Below, in pieces: positions 1 to 12,097 of a DNA stretch of 64,000 nt. Position 1 is the stretch's first letter, and each line of letters starts with the position of its first letter. The position numbers were made by a program, and so were the translations under genes. This stretch comes from Plumapathes pennacea (taxonomy: Eukaryota; Cnidaria; Anthozoa; Antipatharia; Myriopathidae). The notes beneath the pieces are model-generated. The model worked only from the letters and a program-made list of their open reading frames with translations. It did not search any database and was not told where the DNA came from. Location of the stretch: positions 689,501 through 753,500 of the forward strand of contig OZ038462.1 in assembly GCA_964036295.1 (NCBI GenBank), in the 5' to 3' direction.

Positions 1-431
1 ACGCAAGCTGTGAACATGTAAAACAGAGATATTTTATAAAATAAAGTCAAATAATCTGCTAATAGCACAAGGCTATTACAAAAGATCTTACACATGGATC
101 TCAACATATCATGTTGGCAAGTACTGCCAGTACAGCAAATAAATATATTTTGTTTAACAAAAATATTGTTATAAATTATAATTATACAGTTTGCAAAGAA
201 TCAAGTTTTATCCCAGACTGATCAAGTCAGGCTTTTATATAATGCTTGTTCTATAACAAACATCATGCACACTATCCAGCTTTATTATATAAATGTTATA
301 AATCTGAGTTACAATGTTTACAGTGTAAAACCAATCAGTTGCATTGTACAGCCTATTCTTATCTTACCTAACTTTTCTTATAATATGCAACTAAATGATA
401 CTTCTAGATCTAAACTTGGCATTTAGCTCAC
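1..431. other. No exon seen; intron of NME5
   Basis: AT-rich sequence beyond the donor of NME5 exon 2. I find no further exon of that gene and no independent ORF; the remaining NME5 exons should lie left of the window. Confidence 0.5.
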
Positions 432-1250
432 CTTTCTGGGGCTTGGTCGCGGGCCTTCTGTGTGTTGGTTGGTCCAATAAGTTGCCGCCAATATGTTATC
501 GCACCCTTCTTGGCCAATACAAGAGCCAGTAGTGGGCCACTACTCATGTATGCCACTAGACTTGGAAAGAACATCTTGCCATAATGTTCAGCGTAAAAGT
601 CACTGGTCTGTTCTGGAGTCATGTGCACTCTTCTTTTCTGTCAACAACAACAACAAACAAACAATCATTCAGATAATTCAATAAAAAAGTAAAAAATCAA
701 ATGCATGACCTGTCAGTTACACAGGATTCTGGTTGAGCATAAAGTCAAAGCTCTCCTTGCGACCACTCTCGTAAGCGACCAGCTCTAGTACGTCCACCAT
801 TGTGAAATCCTGTTTGAATTGTCACTCAAACTCTGTAATTAAAAGCTCTGGTAGGCTCTCGTACCGACCAGGAAGGGCGGGAGCAAGATCTGAGAACGTA
901 CACGACTCCAACAATTTGTTGGCTTTAAGCCAGTACAGTACATCTGCAGTCAGCTACACATTTCGTCGGCCGGGCTGATCGCTAATAACGCAATTTCCCC
1001 CACGTGTTGTTGATTTTGTATATTGTATCTTATCAGATAATTTAAGCTTGCAAAAGAAGCTAAAATTGACTGGGAGCCCTCGATAAAAACGAACCTGTAG
1101 AATGGTGAAGCCATGTTGAAGAACAATTTCTTCGATTTCGTCACTTTTATGGATCGCATCTGGCTTTATGAGCGCGAGCGTCCTTTCGATGTGTATTGCT
1201 GGGGGTGGAGGTATGTCAGGATTACCACCTTCTGGCATTGCTGTGGTCAA
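432..1250 (-). CDS. NME5: Nucleoside diphosphate kinase homolog 5 (5' part, partial)
   Basis: Two exons are visible. Exon 1 runs 1250 to 1095 (52 codons, donor CAG|GTTCGT). Exon 2 runs 637 to 432 (206 nt, phase 0 to phase 2, donor AAAG|GTGAGC). Exon 1 has a proline-rich N-terminus, then the NDK start ERTLALIKPDA. Exon 2 reads KRRVHMTPEQ, then FYAEHYGKMFFP, then the SGPLLALVL strand, and LIGPTN. This order and the HYGKMFFPSL wording match the NME5 group rather than canonical NME1/2 kinases. NME5 is a testis/cilia-associated radial-spoke NDK-like protein that is usually poorly active or inactive as a kinase. The catalytic-His segment and the C-terminal DPY-30-like part would lie off the left edge. 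The start is the first ATG in frame before the NDK domain. Identification is by family motif; the remaining exons are not visible. Confidence 0.9.
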
Positions 1251-1851
1251 ATACGAGCAGCAGATCTCTCAACAGGAGAAAGAAGTACAACTTTGTCTGA
1301 AACTCAAAATAAAAATGGCCGCCAATTTACCAACTGTAGTCATGGTGATGGTCTAACATTTTGAGGGTTACCGCTGACTGCAGAATCCGCAGAATACTTT
1401 TTACGTTTCGTTCCCAGGCTCTTTTCCGGAACGAAGGGCGTATATACAAGAAAACAAATAACCCGAAATACTGCTCAGTTTCAAGCCGACCTGCTATCAT
1501 GATTGCTAAAAGTTGCACACAAACAGCATTTTTCAAACGAAAAGTGAAAGGTTACATCTCTAAGCGTTGAAGACCGATTGTGATCATTGAAGAGAGTTGA
1601 TCAATCGGTTGGTTTTCACGAGTGCGCGCGCAAGATATCAAACGTCAAATTTCCTCTTCGTTAGTGATATATCTAAGCAGATGATCACTTCAGTGGCAGG
1701 ATAATCGCATGTCTATGCCCATATTAAGTACATCTTTTTTAGTATTAGCACGCCACGTGCATCATTGTCCTTTTAACTTCGTAGGAAGCAATCATAAAAT
1801 CCTTTAAGGAGTTCGTGATTACTCACGGCAAATACAATACTAAAACTGAGC
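1251..1851. other. Intergenic, upstream of NME5
   Basis: No exon with a coding signature was recognised. It should contain the NME5 promoter, since that gene reads leftward. Short open frames here are on both strands and lack family motifs. Confidence 0.4.
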
Positions 1852-1974
1852 ATGGAACGATATTCAGACTTGCTCAATGAAATGCTCGATCTTATAGCGG
1901 AAAGGTTAGCGGATACCATTCAACAAAACAAAGTCAAAGACAATTACACAAAAATGATAAATCTTTCTCGTTAA
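1852..1974 (+). CDS. Candidate short ORF (40 aa), unrecognised
   Basis: An ATG-to-TAA frame of 40 codons beginning MERYSDLLNEMLD and continuing as an amphipathic, Leu/Ile-rich helix-like stretch (LIAERLADTIQQ). It could be a first exon, since a possible donor GTTAGC lies inside it after GCGGAAAG, or it could be chance. No partner exon could be proven. Confidence 0.2.
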   Translation: MERYSDLLNEMLDLIAERLADTIQQNKVKDNYTKMINLSR

Positions 1975-2106
1975 TTACCACCTTGCGCCGATACACGACT
2001 CGATTGGTCCATCATTACAATTATGACGTCATCAATCAGCATAAGTTGTTTTGGACTAATAGATCGATTTCTGCAGACTGTACCAGAAAACAAAGGGCTC
2101 AGGTGC

Positions 2107-2593
2107 TTAATTTGAATACCGAAACTCATCTGCAAGGTTGCTCATCAATCGCGAGCAAGAAATGCCGAACACTGGCCAACTGGAGGGGCAAACCTTCAAA
2201 TGTGACAAGTGTCGAAAAGAATTCAAGAGAGTATGGCTTCCAACCAACGTTTGCTGCAAAGTGGAGGCTAGAGAAAGTGCGTCAATTTTTTCGCCGGCTT
2301 CGTATACACGACACTCGTGCAAGAGTTCCACGGCGGGCTCTACAGCCTCCTCTTCGGCAAAATCGAAAGCCGATAGCAAGCCATTGAGCGTGAAACTGCC
2401 CGGCCAGAAGACAGAAATTCAAGTGCAGTATCTTTCCGATCCCACTATGCGGTACGTAAACTCCTTGGCGCCTTTCTCAACCCTGGGGAAGTCAACTTGT
2501 GGTTATTATTTCTCTCGCGGGACAGACAATAAGAAGCGGAAGACAGGGATCCCTCCATCCAACTTGGTCGCATGGCGCAGTGTTACGAACTAG
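2107..2593 (+). other. Ambiguous open region (both strands open)
   Basis: The plus frame from 2138 is open for 151 codons. It contains TFKCDKCRKEFKR, which resembles half of a zinc finger without the His pair, followed by a Ser/Lys-rich stretch. The minus frame 2379 to 2107 is also open (90 codons) with an acidic helix-like composition. I cannot choose between them, and either may be part of an unrecognised gene or a decayed copy. Function unknown. Confidence 0.25.
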
Positions 2594-3132
2594 TTTTATC
2601 GGTTACCGCAGCGACTGGCACAAGTTGGTTACTAGTTCTCTGGACTCTGATGGTTGGTTGCTACGAAGAAACTTCTGAGCCATACAGTTAGACTTTGTTG
2701 TGCATTGCAAAATAAGACTGACATTCACGACGGAATACGTTGAGTTTATGCGACTTCCGATCATAAAAAAGAAAGTCTTTTTGTGAAACCCTACTGGCTA
2801 TATAATGGTTTGAAATCAGAGTTTGATTTTTACGAACCCCTGAGTGTAAATCCGTGATGGATTAACTGGATTATTTGCATTAACATTGAACTGTTTAATG
2901 TGTAAACGCACAAGTTACACTGTAAAGTATACACTGAAAATCGCACGAGTTTGTTTAATGTGGAATTTAGACAGACAATAAAATCAGTTTAAAGTTGCTG
3001 CGCGCGAACACTGCGCCTCCATTGAATTTCCAAGCATGTGTGCGGGTTGACGAGAGCCAACAAATCTTGCTTATATTTTTGTTTCTTTGGGCCCATGGCA
3101 AATCAATCCGAGGTCGCCCTGTCGAAAGACCA
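2594..3132. other. Intergenic, nothing recognised
   Basis: No coding or RNA signature was seen; AT-rich. Confidence 0.3.
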
Positions 3133-3266
3133 GGGGCCGTATTCACCAAACTTGCGTACGAACAAAAATGTTCTCGTTACGCATACTACCTTGAGCGAGA
3201 TAGTATGCGTAAGTCATATTTACGAACATTTTTGTTCGTAGACGCAAGTTTGGTGAATACGGCCCC
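3133..3266. repeat. Near-perfect foldback element (MITE-like)
   Basis: The left arm 3133-3173 (GGGGCCGTATTCACC...) is the reverse complement of the right arm 3223-3266 (...GGTGAATACGGCCCC). An inner pair (TACGCATACTA / TAGTATGCGTA) continues the hairpin. The whole 134 bp folds back on itself, with arms over 40 bp. No ORF is present. This is a non-autonomous DNA element. Confidence 0.85.
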
Positions 3267-3907
3267 AGGTTTCGAGGGACCGTCGACACATGAGATTGCT
3301 AAAATGAAGACGTCTGGAAAAAAACAGAAAGACGTCTAGAAAACTCCGCAAGATCTCCGCAACGCAATTTTAAATCGAGGGACAATACGATTTTCTTTTC
3401 GCCAGCCGTTTTTACCGACCTTAGTATCGTTATCCTATGTTTTTTTGTTTTTTTTTTTTGATACCCGAGGCATGAAAAGGGACCTCTTTCGGGCGCGGAG
3501 CTTCCCCGTATAGCTGCGATCATAGGAAGTGTCCCGCTCTTTTTAAGGGGTATGAGGTCGCCCCAAATGAACAAGACTATAGTCTTCAAGCAGTGAAAAG
3601 AAGGCCGACACAAGCGCAAGGATCTAAATTTATCCATTTTGTGCTTGTGTCGCTTTCTCAATTCCTTTTCATTTGACGCAAATCGCTTGTGCTTGCATCG
3701 CTCGTGAAGGCCAGGCTTTATCACTTTGATGGGGAATGGGATATTACACATTTTTACACATACAATGGAAAGCTAGTACTTGGAAAAACTAGCAGTGTAT
3801 TGCGTTCCGCGTGGAAAAGGACGCCGGTATGATGATGAATTGGTCCATACGTGAAAACAGGACGCTGTTGAGTTTCGAGCACAGCCCTTTGTCGGAGCAA
3901 GTGAGTT

Positions 3908-3939
<32 letters not shown>

Positions 3940-4451
3940 ACAAATGAGAAATGCCTGAAAGATAGAATCGGACTCAACCCAAAACGTTTATTTCATTTTT
4001 TTAGGTATTACATGAATATACACTACAAAGATTTTCTTGCATCTGCAGTTAAAAAAAAAATGTTTAGAACGCTGTTTGCAAACTAAACAAATACGGAGAT
4101 TTGCACTTCATTATAAAACCGTCTAAGAAGGAGGGATTTTGAACAGAATTCCCACTTGCAGATGTTGGCTGACATATCACACATTACTGGGGATGAGAAG
4201 GTAATGATAAAGTAACTAAATCTTACAAAGATACACCACATTGTGGTATTTTAATAAGCAAATCTGGCAGAGTTGCGTTACAATGCTAACCACAAGAGTT
4301 ACAGAAAGTCTCTTACAGGCAGCGAATGTTTACTGAGCTTTTCTGTTCTAGTTTAAGACTTGGAATTTTATGCCGCTCGTAGAGCTGAAGAGTACAAAAT
4401 GGGACAAAGAAAAAACTAGATATTAAACAAGGCAAGGGCTTGCTGATGCAT
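3267..4451. other. Intergenic / SNRPE 3' flank
   Basis: Contains T- and A-runs near 3441-3460 and 3913-3941. On the minus strand an AATAAA (3987-3992) lies about 460 bp past the SNRPE stop and is a plausible poly(A) signal. The minus frame 3299-3751 lacks recognisable domains and I do not call it a gene. Confidence 0.35.
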
Positions 4452-5967
4452 TCATGAATCTGAGGCATTCATGATTAACGTGATGTTGTCTCCCTTTAGA
4501 AGTAGTCTCCCTGTAAAAAATAAAAAAATAAATAAAAATCAGCTGAAAACTTTTATGGTAAACCAAACAAATCGACCAAATTCTAAACTGGAACTTTCTT
4601 AACCCTTTGCCTCTGGAGCCTTTTGATGCAATTCTCCTAACTGATTGTGCATGAAATGTATAAGTGACAAAGAGAGAATTGATAAGTCCATCAGCTTTCA
4701 TCTGAGCAAGCTTTGAAATTCTCCTTAGTGTATAATATATCTCTGGCAAGAGAATGAAGAGAGAATATAGAACTTGACCACCCATTGCCCAGCTTACCTA
4801 TCTGTCTCCTTGTTTTGCTCTTGAGGTGAACTTCTTCTGCATCATCAAGAACCAGGTTCATGTACTCATCAAATCCCTGAAAAAGAACAAATTAATAAAC
4901 AAAACTCACTTTGTTGGATGAAAATACAAAACACTGTGATCAACTCTTTCACTTCCAAGCAAACTCTTAAGTAATTTGTTCAATCAGCTTTTATCTGAGT
5001 AAGATATGAAAACCCAGGTTCTATATACTTTATGATACACCTGTGGTGAAAAACTGAAGGAGAAAATTGAAGTTGATGGAACACAGTTTATGTACAGGGT
5101 GCTGACATGTTATGAGTATGCTGGTGTAATTTTGACTCTTTCAAATTACAGTGAGATAACTTACAATGATATGTCCCTCAATTCGCATGTTCACTTGTTC
5201 ATAAAGCCAGATTTGTATTCTGGATCTCTGCAACAATACAAAAGATGCAGAAGATTAATACAGGGACTGGAAAATAAGACAGCACTGCACCTGCACAGAA
5301 AGATAATGTCCTTCTAAAATTTACTTACATTTTGTAGGTATCTGAAAATCAGGTTCTGTATTAATGTTAAGGAAAAAACAGTGTTTGCAAACATCAATAC
5401 TGCATGCAAGTACAGTAGCTGTGTAGCTGCTCCATATAAAATAGTGTTGGAGGGGAGATGGTAACAGGAGGAATTGCTAGATTGATGCATTTATATATGA
5501 AGTCTGAAATGAATAATTGGGATGGAGATGGTTATACTGAGAAAAATGTAGAAATCCAAATACTATTTTAGTACAAATCAACTAAAGTAAGGATCATCCA
5601 TGTAAAAAAAATGTTAGCAAATCGGCTGATAGACAGCAAGTAGTTTAGCCAATCAGACTGCAGGGACTAGCTTCACCAAAGCATTGCTCGTACGTCAGGA
5701 TTTGCACAGTGCTGGAGGCGTAACAGATTTTGACATAAAGTTAACACAAGATGCTATTCGTAATTCACAGCACAGAAATGATATGGATAGTATGCAAGCA
5801 AAACAGATAAAACAACCGGCTCCATGATTGACATCTGCTTGCGCACGTGCTCAGCTTAACGAAACAGCAAAACAACTTTTATCTAGATAAAAAGTAACGT
5901 TATCGACTTGAAAGGATACAATCGGTTGTACCATAACCTTCTGGACCTTCTGACCCTTGTAAGCCAT
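4452..5967 (-). CDS. SNRPE: Small nuclear ribonucleoprotein E (Sm protein E)
   Basis: Sm protein E is one of seven subunits of the ring around the Sm site of U1, U2, U4 and U5 snRNAs. Five exons on the minus strand join in phase: 5967-5920 ([16 protein letters not shown]), 5355-5329 (NLIFRYLQN, 27 nt), 5227-5165 ([11 protein letters not shown]...MRIEG), 4876-4798 ([17 protein letters not shown]) and 4510-4452 ([12 protein letters not shown] to the stop). The product is 91 residues, against about 92 in vertebrates. Sm1 (IWLYEQ...[19 protein letters not shown]) and Sm2 ([13 protein letters not shown]) are complete. Every exon is too short for simple ORF searches. The first ATG is the conserved family start. 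The C-terminal tail (MNASDS) is diverged, as is usual. The introns carry old copies of a dispersed MITE (4598-4785, 4938-5082). Confidence 0.97.
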
Positions 5968-6338
5968 GATCGATCAGTATCTCCGTCAAGAAATATGGTA
6001 TGAAAGTCTGCAAACAACGAGAGCCACCGAAGAAAATCAAAATGGCGGCTGTTCCTCCGCAAGGTTTTGTGGGTAACGTTTGAGAACGTTTGGTGGCGCG
6101 AAATGTATCCTGGGATAAATTACTCAATATTTGAGAAAAACGGCAATAAAACAATCACAAAATAAGTATCAGGCATATTTTACGGAGTTCGCATGTTCAA
6201 ATGCCCTGAAATACTTTTTCTATTGCAAAGAACACGTATACGTAAGAACAGGAATAATATAGAACTCGGAAAGCTGGGCACGAGGAAAAATACGCTCCTT
6301 CAACAGTTGTGCTCAGCGGTCGCACGTACAAATCCAAT
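5968..6338. promoter_or_regulatory. Shared SNRPE/CIAO3 bidirectional promoter region
   Basis: Only 371 bp separate the divergent start codons of SNRPE (5967, minus) and CIAO3 (6339, plus), so both promoters and 5' UTRs must fit here. No TATA box is obvious. The minus-strand frame in 5900-6154 is SNRPE exon 1 with its leader. Confidence 0.6.
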
Positions 6339-9300
6339 ATGGCGTCCAGATTTAGTGGGGCTTTACAGCTGACAGATTTAGACGACTTTATCTCTCCTTC
6401 GCAGGTAGTAGCTGAGATATGTTACACTAGTATCAATGAGGAGGACGGTAATCTGACTTCTCTGTTATTTTCATTCTCATAGGAGTGTGTAAAACCCGTG
6501 AAAATCGAAAAAAAGTCGGGCCAAGTAAGTATATACAGTATATATGTACTGAACCTCAGAAATATAAAAAAATGAAATAAAATAAATCCTACGAGGGTGC
6601 GCTGAATATGGAATGATAAATAACGAACGAGGCGCCGCGCTGATATAATATATATATATATATAATTATATACATGATATATCATAAAATATAGCATTCT
6701 CTGTTGAACAACTATCAATAAGCCATTTTCTCTACTACAATGTAACTATTTTTGCTTTAACTGTATTTCTGTGTATACTTGCACTTATATCTTTAATTTA
6801 TGAACCGCACTTCTGCACTTCTGCACCGCACTATATAATATATCCCAGTAATTTTAGAGGAAGCTCAAATGATATAAGCCTCCGGCTTCTTTTTTGAGCT
6901 CCCTCACCACACAATAATGCAAAGAAAAAAATATATATATCAATACGTATATGTATATATTAATTTAGTAATATAACTGTGTGTGGAAACAAAATAAAAT
7001 AAAATAAAATAAAATAAAAAACAGGATATTTATATGATGCAACATTGTTTTGTTTTGTTTTTTTTTTTTTCTTTCCAGTCTTTGGCAAAAATCAAAGTGG
7101 AAGACGATGGAAGTTATGTACAGCTAGCTGAGGTCAGTGAATTTCTTTGTTGTCATTTGGCGATAATGAGAAGTGGTTCTTGGCTGAAGTGGAGAGACAG
7201 GCTGGAAAAGGGTGGTGGATACATAAATATTGCACCCTAATCTCTAACTAGTGCAATAAAGGGTAATGGTGAAGCAACTTTTTTTCTCTAAATTTCAGGA
7301 TGGAGGGAAGGTGCAATTGGAAAAGGCTAAAATTACTTTAAATGACTGTTTGGCTTGCAGGTAACTGCTGTGATGTAAATTAACTGTACAATGTAATATT
7401 GTAAATATCCCATTCTTCAATTCCTCCTTCATCACTCCATGTGATCTCTCCATGTCTCATCTTTCTGGTAAGTAAAAGGGATTTGTTTACTTTTTCAGTG
7501 GTTGTGTTACATCAGCTGAGAGTGTTCTTATTGCCCAGCAAAGCCAGGAGGAGCTGTACAAAGTTATCAACGAGAATAACCAGGTCTCTAACATATTTAC
7601 TTCTCATCAAAGCAATGGGCTAGTAGTTTTCTCCTCCTATCCTTGATTCTTCTTATTTCCTTTCTATACCTTCCTTCTTTCCTCTCATCCATTTTCTCTT
7701 TCTCCCCTCCATTTTTCACACCTCTTTTTTCCTTCATCCCTTACTTCCCTCATTCCGTCCTTCTCTCCTTCCTTCCTTCTATTCTTCCATCTGTCCCTCC
7801 CCTCCTTCCTTCCTTTCTTCTTTCCTTCTCTCCTTCCTTCCTTCTATTCTTCCCTCTGTCCCTCCCCTCCTTCCTTCCTTTCTTCTTTCCTTCTCTCCTT
7901 CCTTCCTTCTATTCTTCCATCTGTCCCTCCCCTCCTTCCTTCCTTTCTTCTTTCCTTCCCTCCTTCCTTCCTTCTATTCTTCCATCTGTCCCTCCCCTCC
8001 TTCCTTCCTTTCTTCTTTCCTTCCCTCCTTCCCCATCCTTCCTTCCTGTACTTAACTCTCTTGTATTTTGCTTTCTTCAGAATGGTGTAGAAGGAAAGAA
8101 GATCATAGTAGTTTCTGTCTCACCGCAGTCAAGAGCATCAATTGCTGCAAAGTTTAGTTTGAATATTACACAGGTACATTGAAAAATACTTTCTTTTGCC
8201 TTTCATCTATCAATCTGTATGTCTATGATGGCCGGGAATACTGGTCCCTCTGAGAATATTACTTTGTTCTAGTCTGCACTGGCTTTGAAACATTATACAC
8301 ATGATGCAGATTAAGATTAGTTCCCACAGGGACAAGGATTCATTTCATGAGTTTTTGTCATCCACGAAGTACAGTCAGTATGTTGCCATAATATCATGTT
8401 GTTCTCTCTCTCTCTCTCCATATATTTAGACTGCCAAGAAGTTAACAAGATTTCTGAAAGGGATGGGTGAGTATATATAATTGGATGGATAATGGTTTGA
8501 ACCCAGGATTTAGTAGGTTAGATATGATTGTTGTTGACTGATGTTTTAATTAGCTAGTGATGAGATTTTGTCATATGATGGTATTTACGTCTCTGGTCAC
8601 TGACGTTATTGGTCTGTTTTGTCATGATATGGTTATAAATTTGTTGGCCAAAAGGTTGAGAATGTAAGGGATTTAGTATTTTGTTGTTGTTGTTGTTGTT
8701 GTTGTTTTCTTGCATTCCTGGACACAGGCGTTCACTATGTTTTTGATACAACTTTCTCAAGGGATTTCAGTCTTGCCGAGAGGTTTGAACTACTGTCTTT
8801 TTTGCTAAGCTTTCTGTGTACAAGATTGGGGTGTAGCTGTCTTGTTTTCTGTCCTTCTTTCAGTCTCCCCTCCTTCACATTTCATTCTTTATTTCCTCCC
8901 ACCATTTCTTCTATCTGTCCATTCTCTATTTGTTCAACTTCCCCCTTCCTACTTGTTTCTGTCCTTCTTGAAGGCCTTTGTCGAAGTTGATGTCTTGAAC
9001 TTCAACTATGCCTTGAACATGAACTATTATTTTATGCATGATTGGCAAGGACTCAACCCCCTTTTTTTATTTCTTGTCATACTCTACGCCATTTTAGATT
9101 TCAGCAGCCTGAGAAAACAGCTGCCCCTCATTACACATTTTCTAAATCTGCTTCTGATTATAATGATGTTATTTCTTTATCTTCGAATCTGTGTCACAGC
9201 CAAAAGGAGTTTGTTCGAAGATACAAGGCAAGTCAGAAGGAAAAAGGTTCAACTCCAATGCTGTCTTCTGCATGTCCAGGTAATAGTACATGAGATTCTT

Positions 9301-10369
9301 GAGTTGCTCCCATTAAACCACATTAGGTGCCAATTCAATTAAACAATATTTTACACCCATTATATATTTTACATATTCTAATGCAATGTGTCTCAGTCTG
9401 TGCTTGCTTCGCTGGTTGAAATTTAATTTCATGTTTCACTTACCTTGTTTCTGTCTTGTGTGTCTTTAAGGTTGGATTTGCTATGCAGAAAAGACTCATG
9501 GAAGTTACATTTTACCCTACATCAGGTGTGGTTTAATCAATCAGAGTCTTCTGATTCTAAAGTCCTAAAGATAACAATCATTTCAAGAGAATAGTGACCA
9601 GATAAGTAACCAAAGTGTTCTGTACCCCTTGTAGTACTACCAAGTCGCCCCAACAGATAATGGGTTCAATCGTGAAGGATCACTTGGCGTCCACACTGGG
9701 AAAAAGGTTAGAAGTTTTTCATTCCTTGACCAAGATGCCTTGCGCACTGGGGCGTCATTAGAGTGGTTTTCGGATGACTGTCGAAGTAGCTTTGTGATTG
9801 CTGCATTTTCTGCATACACTTTTGGATTGGTCCAAAATGCATTTGGCAGCATTTGTGGGCAATCAGGAACAACAGCAAAACTCGATTATTCACACAAACA
9901 AGCAAGTGGTGTATGATGGTGTGTTTTTGCACTGTTCATTGGTTTCTCCCTTTTTATAAGTAAAACCAATCGCAAAACCCTCTTTCACTTTTGGAAAAAG
10001 CCATTTGAAAACCGCACTATTTTTTAGGTACTGGTGCTTGAAATTTAAACAACTTTGCTTGCAATTCTATGCAGGCTGCGGACCTGACAAATGAATAAAC
10101 ACACAGTACCAGTGCCAGACAGAGCTAGGGACTCGCGTTTATCACAGTACTGTAGTCTTTCAGAACAGAATTGAATCACTGAGCAGATCGAAATAACAGC
10201 AGAAAAAAAACCCTCTGACTTCGTGACTTCTTTGTCTTTCAGGCCTGATGAAATCTTCCATGCCACTGTCATGCCCTGTTACGACAAAAAGCTTGAGGCG
10301 TCTAGGGAAGATTTTTACAATGACCTGTTCAGAACGAGAGACGTGGACTGTGTCATCTCCACTCGTAAG

Positions 10370-10402
<33 letters not shown>

Positions 10403-12050
10403 TTGTTTTTGTTAGTTTTGTCGTTTTTGTTACTTGTTCCTGCTTTACTTGTTGTTGCATTTTTCTATTTCTGCTTTTGTTGTTGATTCACTTTGGCTGT
10501 TACGTTTTGGTGCTTAGTTTTGTTGTTGTTGTTTTACTTTTTGTTGTTACGTTTTGGTGCTTTAGTTTTGTTGTTGTTGCTGGTTGTGTTGAGCATTGTG
10601 ATGGATTTGCATCGCATTACAAAACATAGCAGGCAAAAAACTCCACGTCCAGTCACAAAGCATATCAGACTTACTATGTTTTGGGTAAACGCAAATTATA
10701 TAAATTGTTTATATAAATGTTTGACCTCGATTAGCTTTAATTTCTTATCATTTTCATGCAGTCGAAGTTGAGAAGATGCTCGAAGAAAAAGACGTCAATC
10801 TGCGTGACCTTGATGATGCAGAATTGGATGTAATGTAAATATATTATATATCGTGTAACCAAACCAAGGCAATCACAGCACCAATCACAAGACTATAAGA
10901 AACACTTTTAACCAATCAGAAGCCGAATTATTTTGGGGTTGGTCAGCAGTGCGAGAAAACGCGTTTGTTGCGTGACGTGCTTGCGTGCGTGAGTAGATCA
11001 CATGATTGGCCAGTTTGAATCCAAACGTTCTAACCAAAGCAGCCCAATATCTAATTGAGCCTCGTGAAGACATAGTGGCCTTGTGTGTGTTTTCGTGTGA
11101 TTATTTTTGTAATTGTTCTTTGTTTTGGTGCCACCAGGTCCAGTTGTACGGACGACGGTGAACTCGTAGGTCATCCAGGGGGAGGTTCTGTAAGTTTCCC
11201 TGTTTTATGTTCCCCCTCCTCTGATTTTTTTTGTATAATCAGCATTAACACCAACACCAGCATTCGTATTGTTTATTATCCTATTCTACGTCATCATTAT
11301 CACCTATCTATATTGCCGTCATCACCATCCCATCTCGTCATTCTCGTCATCATCATCATCATCATTATCATCATCATCATCATCATCATCGTCATCGTCA
11401 TCGTCATCATCATCGTCATCATCATCATCATCGTCATCATCATCATCGTCATCGTCATCGTCATCGTCATCATCGTCATCATTATCATCGTCATCATCGT
11501 CATCGTCATCGTCATCACCGTCATCGTCATCCTCGCCATCATCACCCCCGTCATTGTCATCCTTATCATCCTTATCTGATCGTCATCATTAATACGATTA
11601 TCGTCGTCATTGGCATCAACGGGCAACAACCCATTGAATATAAAAAATAATGGAAAATGAAAACAACTAATTCCATAGCAACAGCTCGCGTTGATTTTCT
11701 TTATGTGTCGCAGGGTGGATACCTGGAGCATGTTTTTACGTATGCAGCGAAAGAGGTAATCACAAGTTTGCAAGTTGCTGTGTAATCGTGTTTTATATTT
11801 ACTCTCCAGTTAGCTGCGCATGTAGTGTTTTTTTTGTTTCTTTTTTTTGTGAAATTTCTTAGTTTCAATTTACAATCGAACTTTTGTCGCGTTTCTTTTT
11901 GTCTAAGAGGTTTGTCGTTATTTCGCAGCTCTTCGACCGAAACATTGACAATATCACCTACAAAACTCTAAGAAACAAAGATTTCAGAGAGGTTACACTG
12001 AATGTGAGTAAAAACAGAGTGTCAATCATTATTATCCTTTGCCCGTTACG

Positions 12051-12097
<47 letters not shown>

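Noticed and set aside
7643-8182. 179-codon Pro/Ser/Phe-rich frame
   Set aside because: Frame through the polypyrimidine minisatellite that joins the real CIAO3 exon 6 at its end.
11085-11773. Long poly-Ser, poly-Ile/Val and poly-Met/Thr frames
   Set aside because: Translations of the TCA/TCG triplet array in a CIAO3 intron; only short pieces (exons 14 and 15) are coding.
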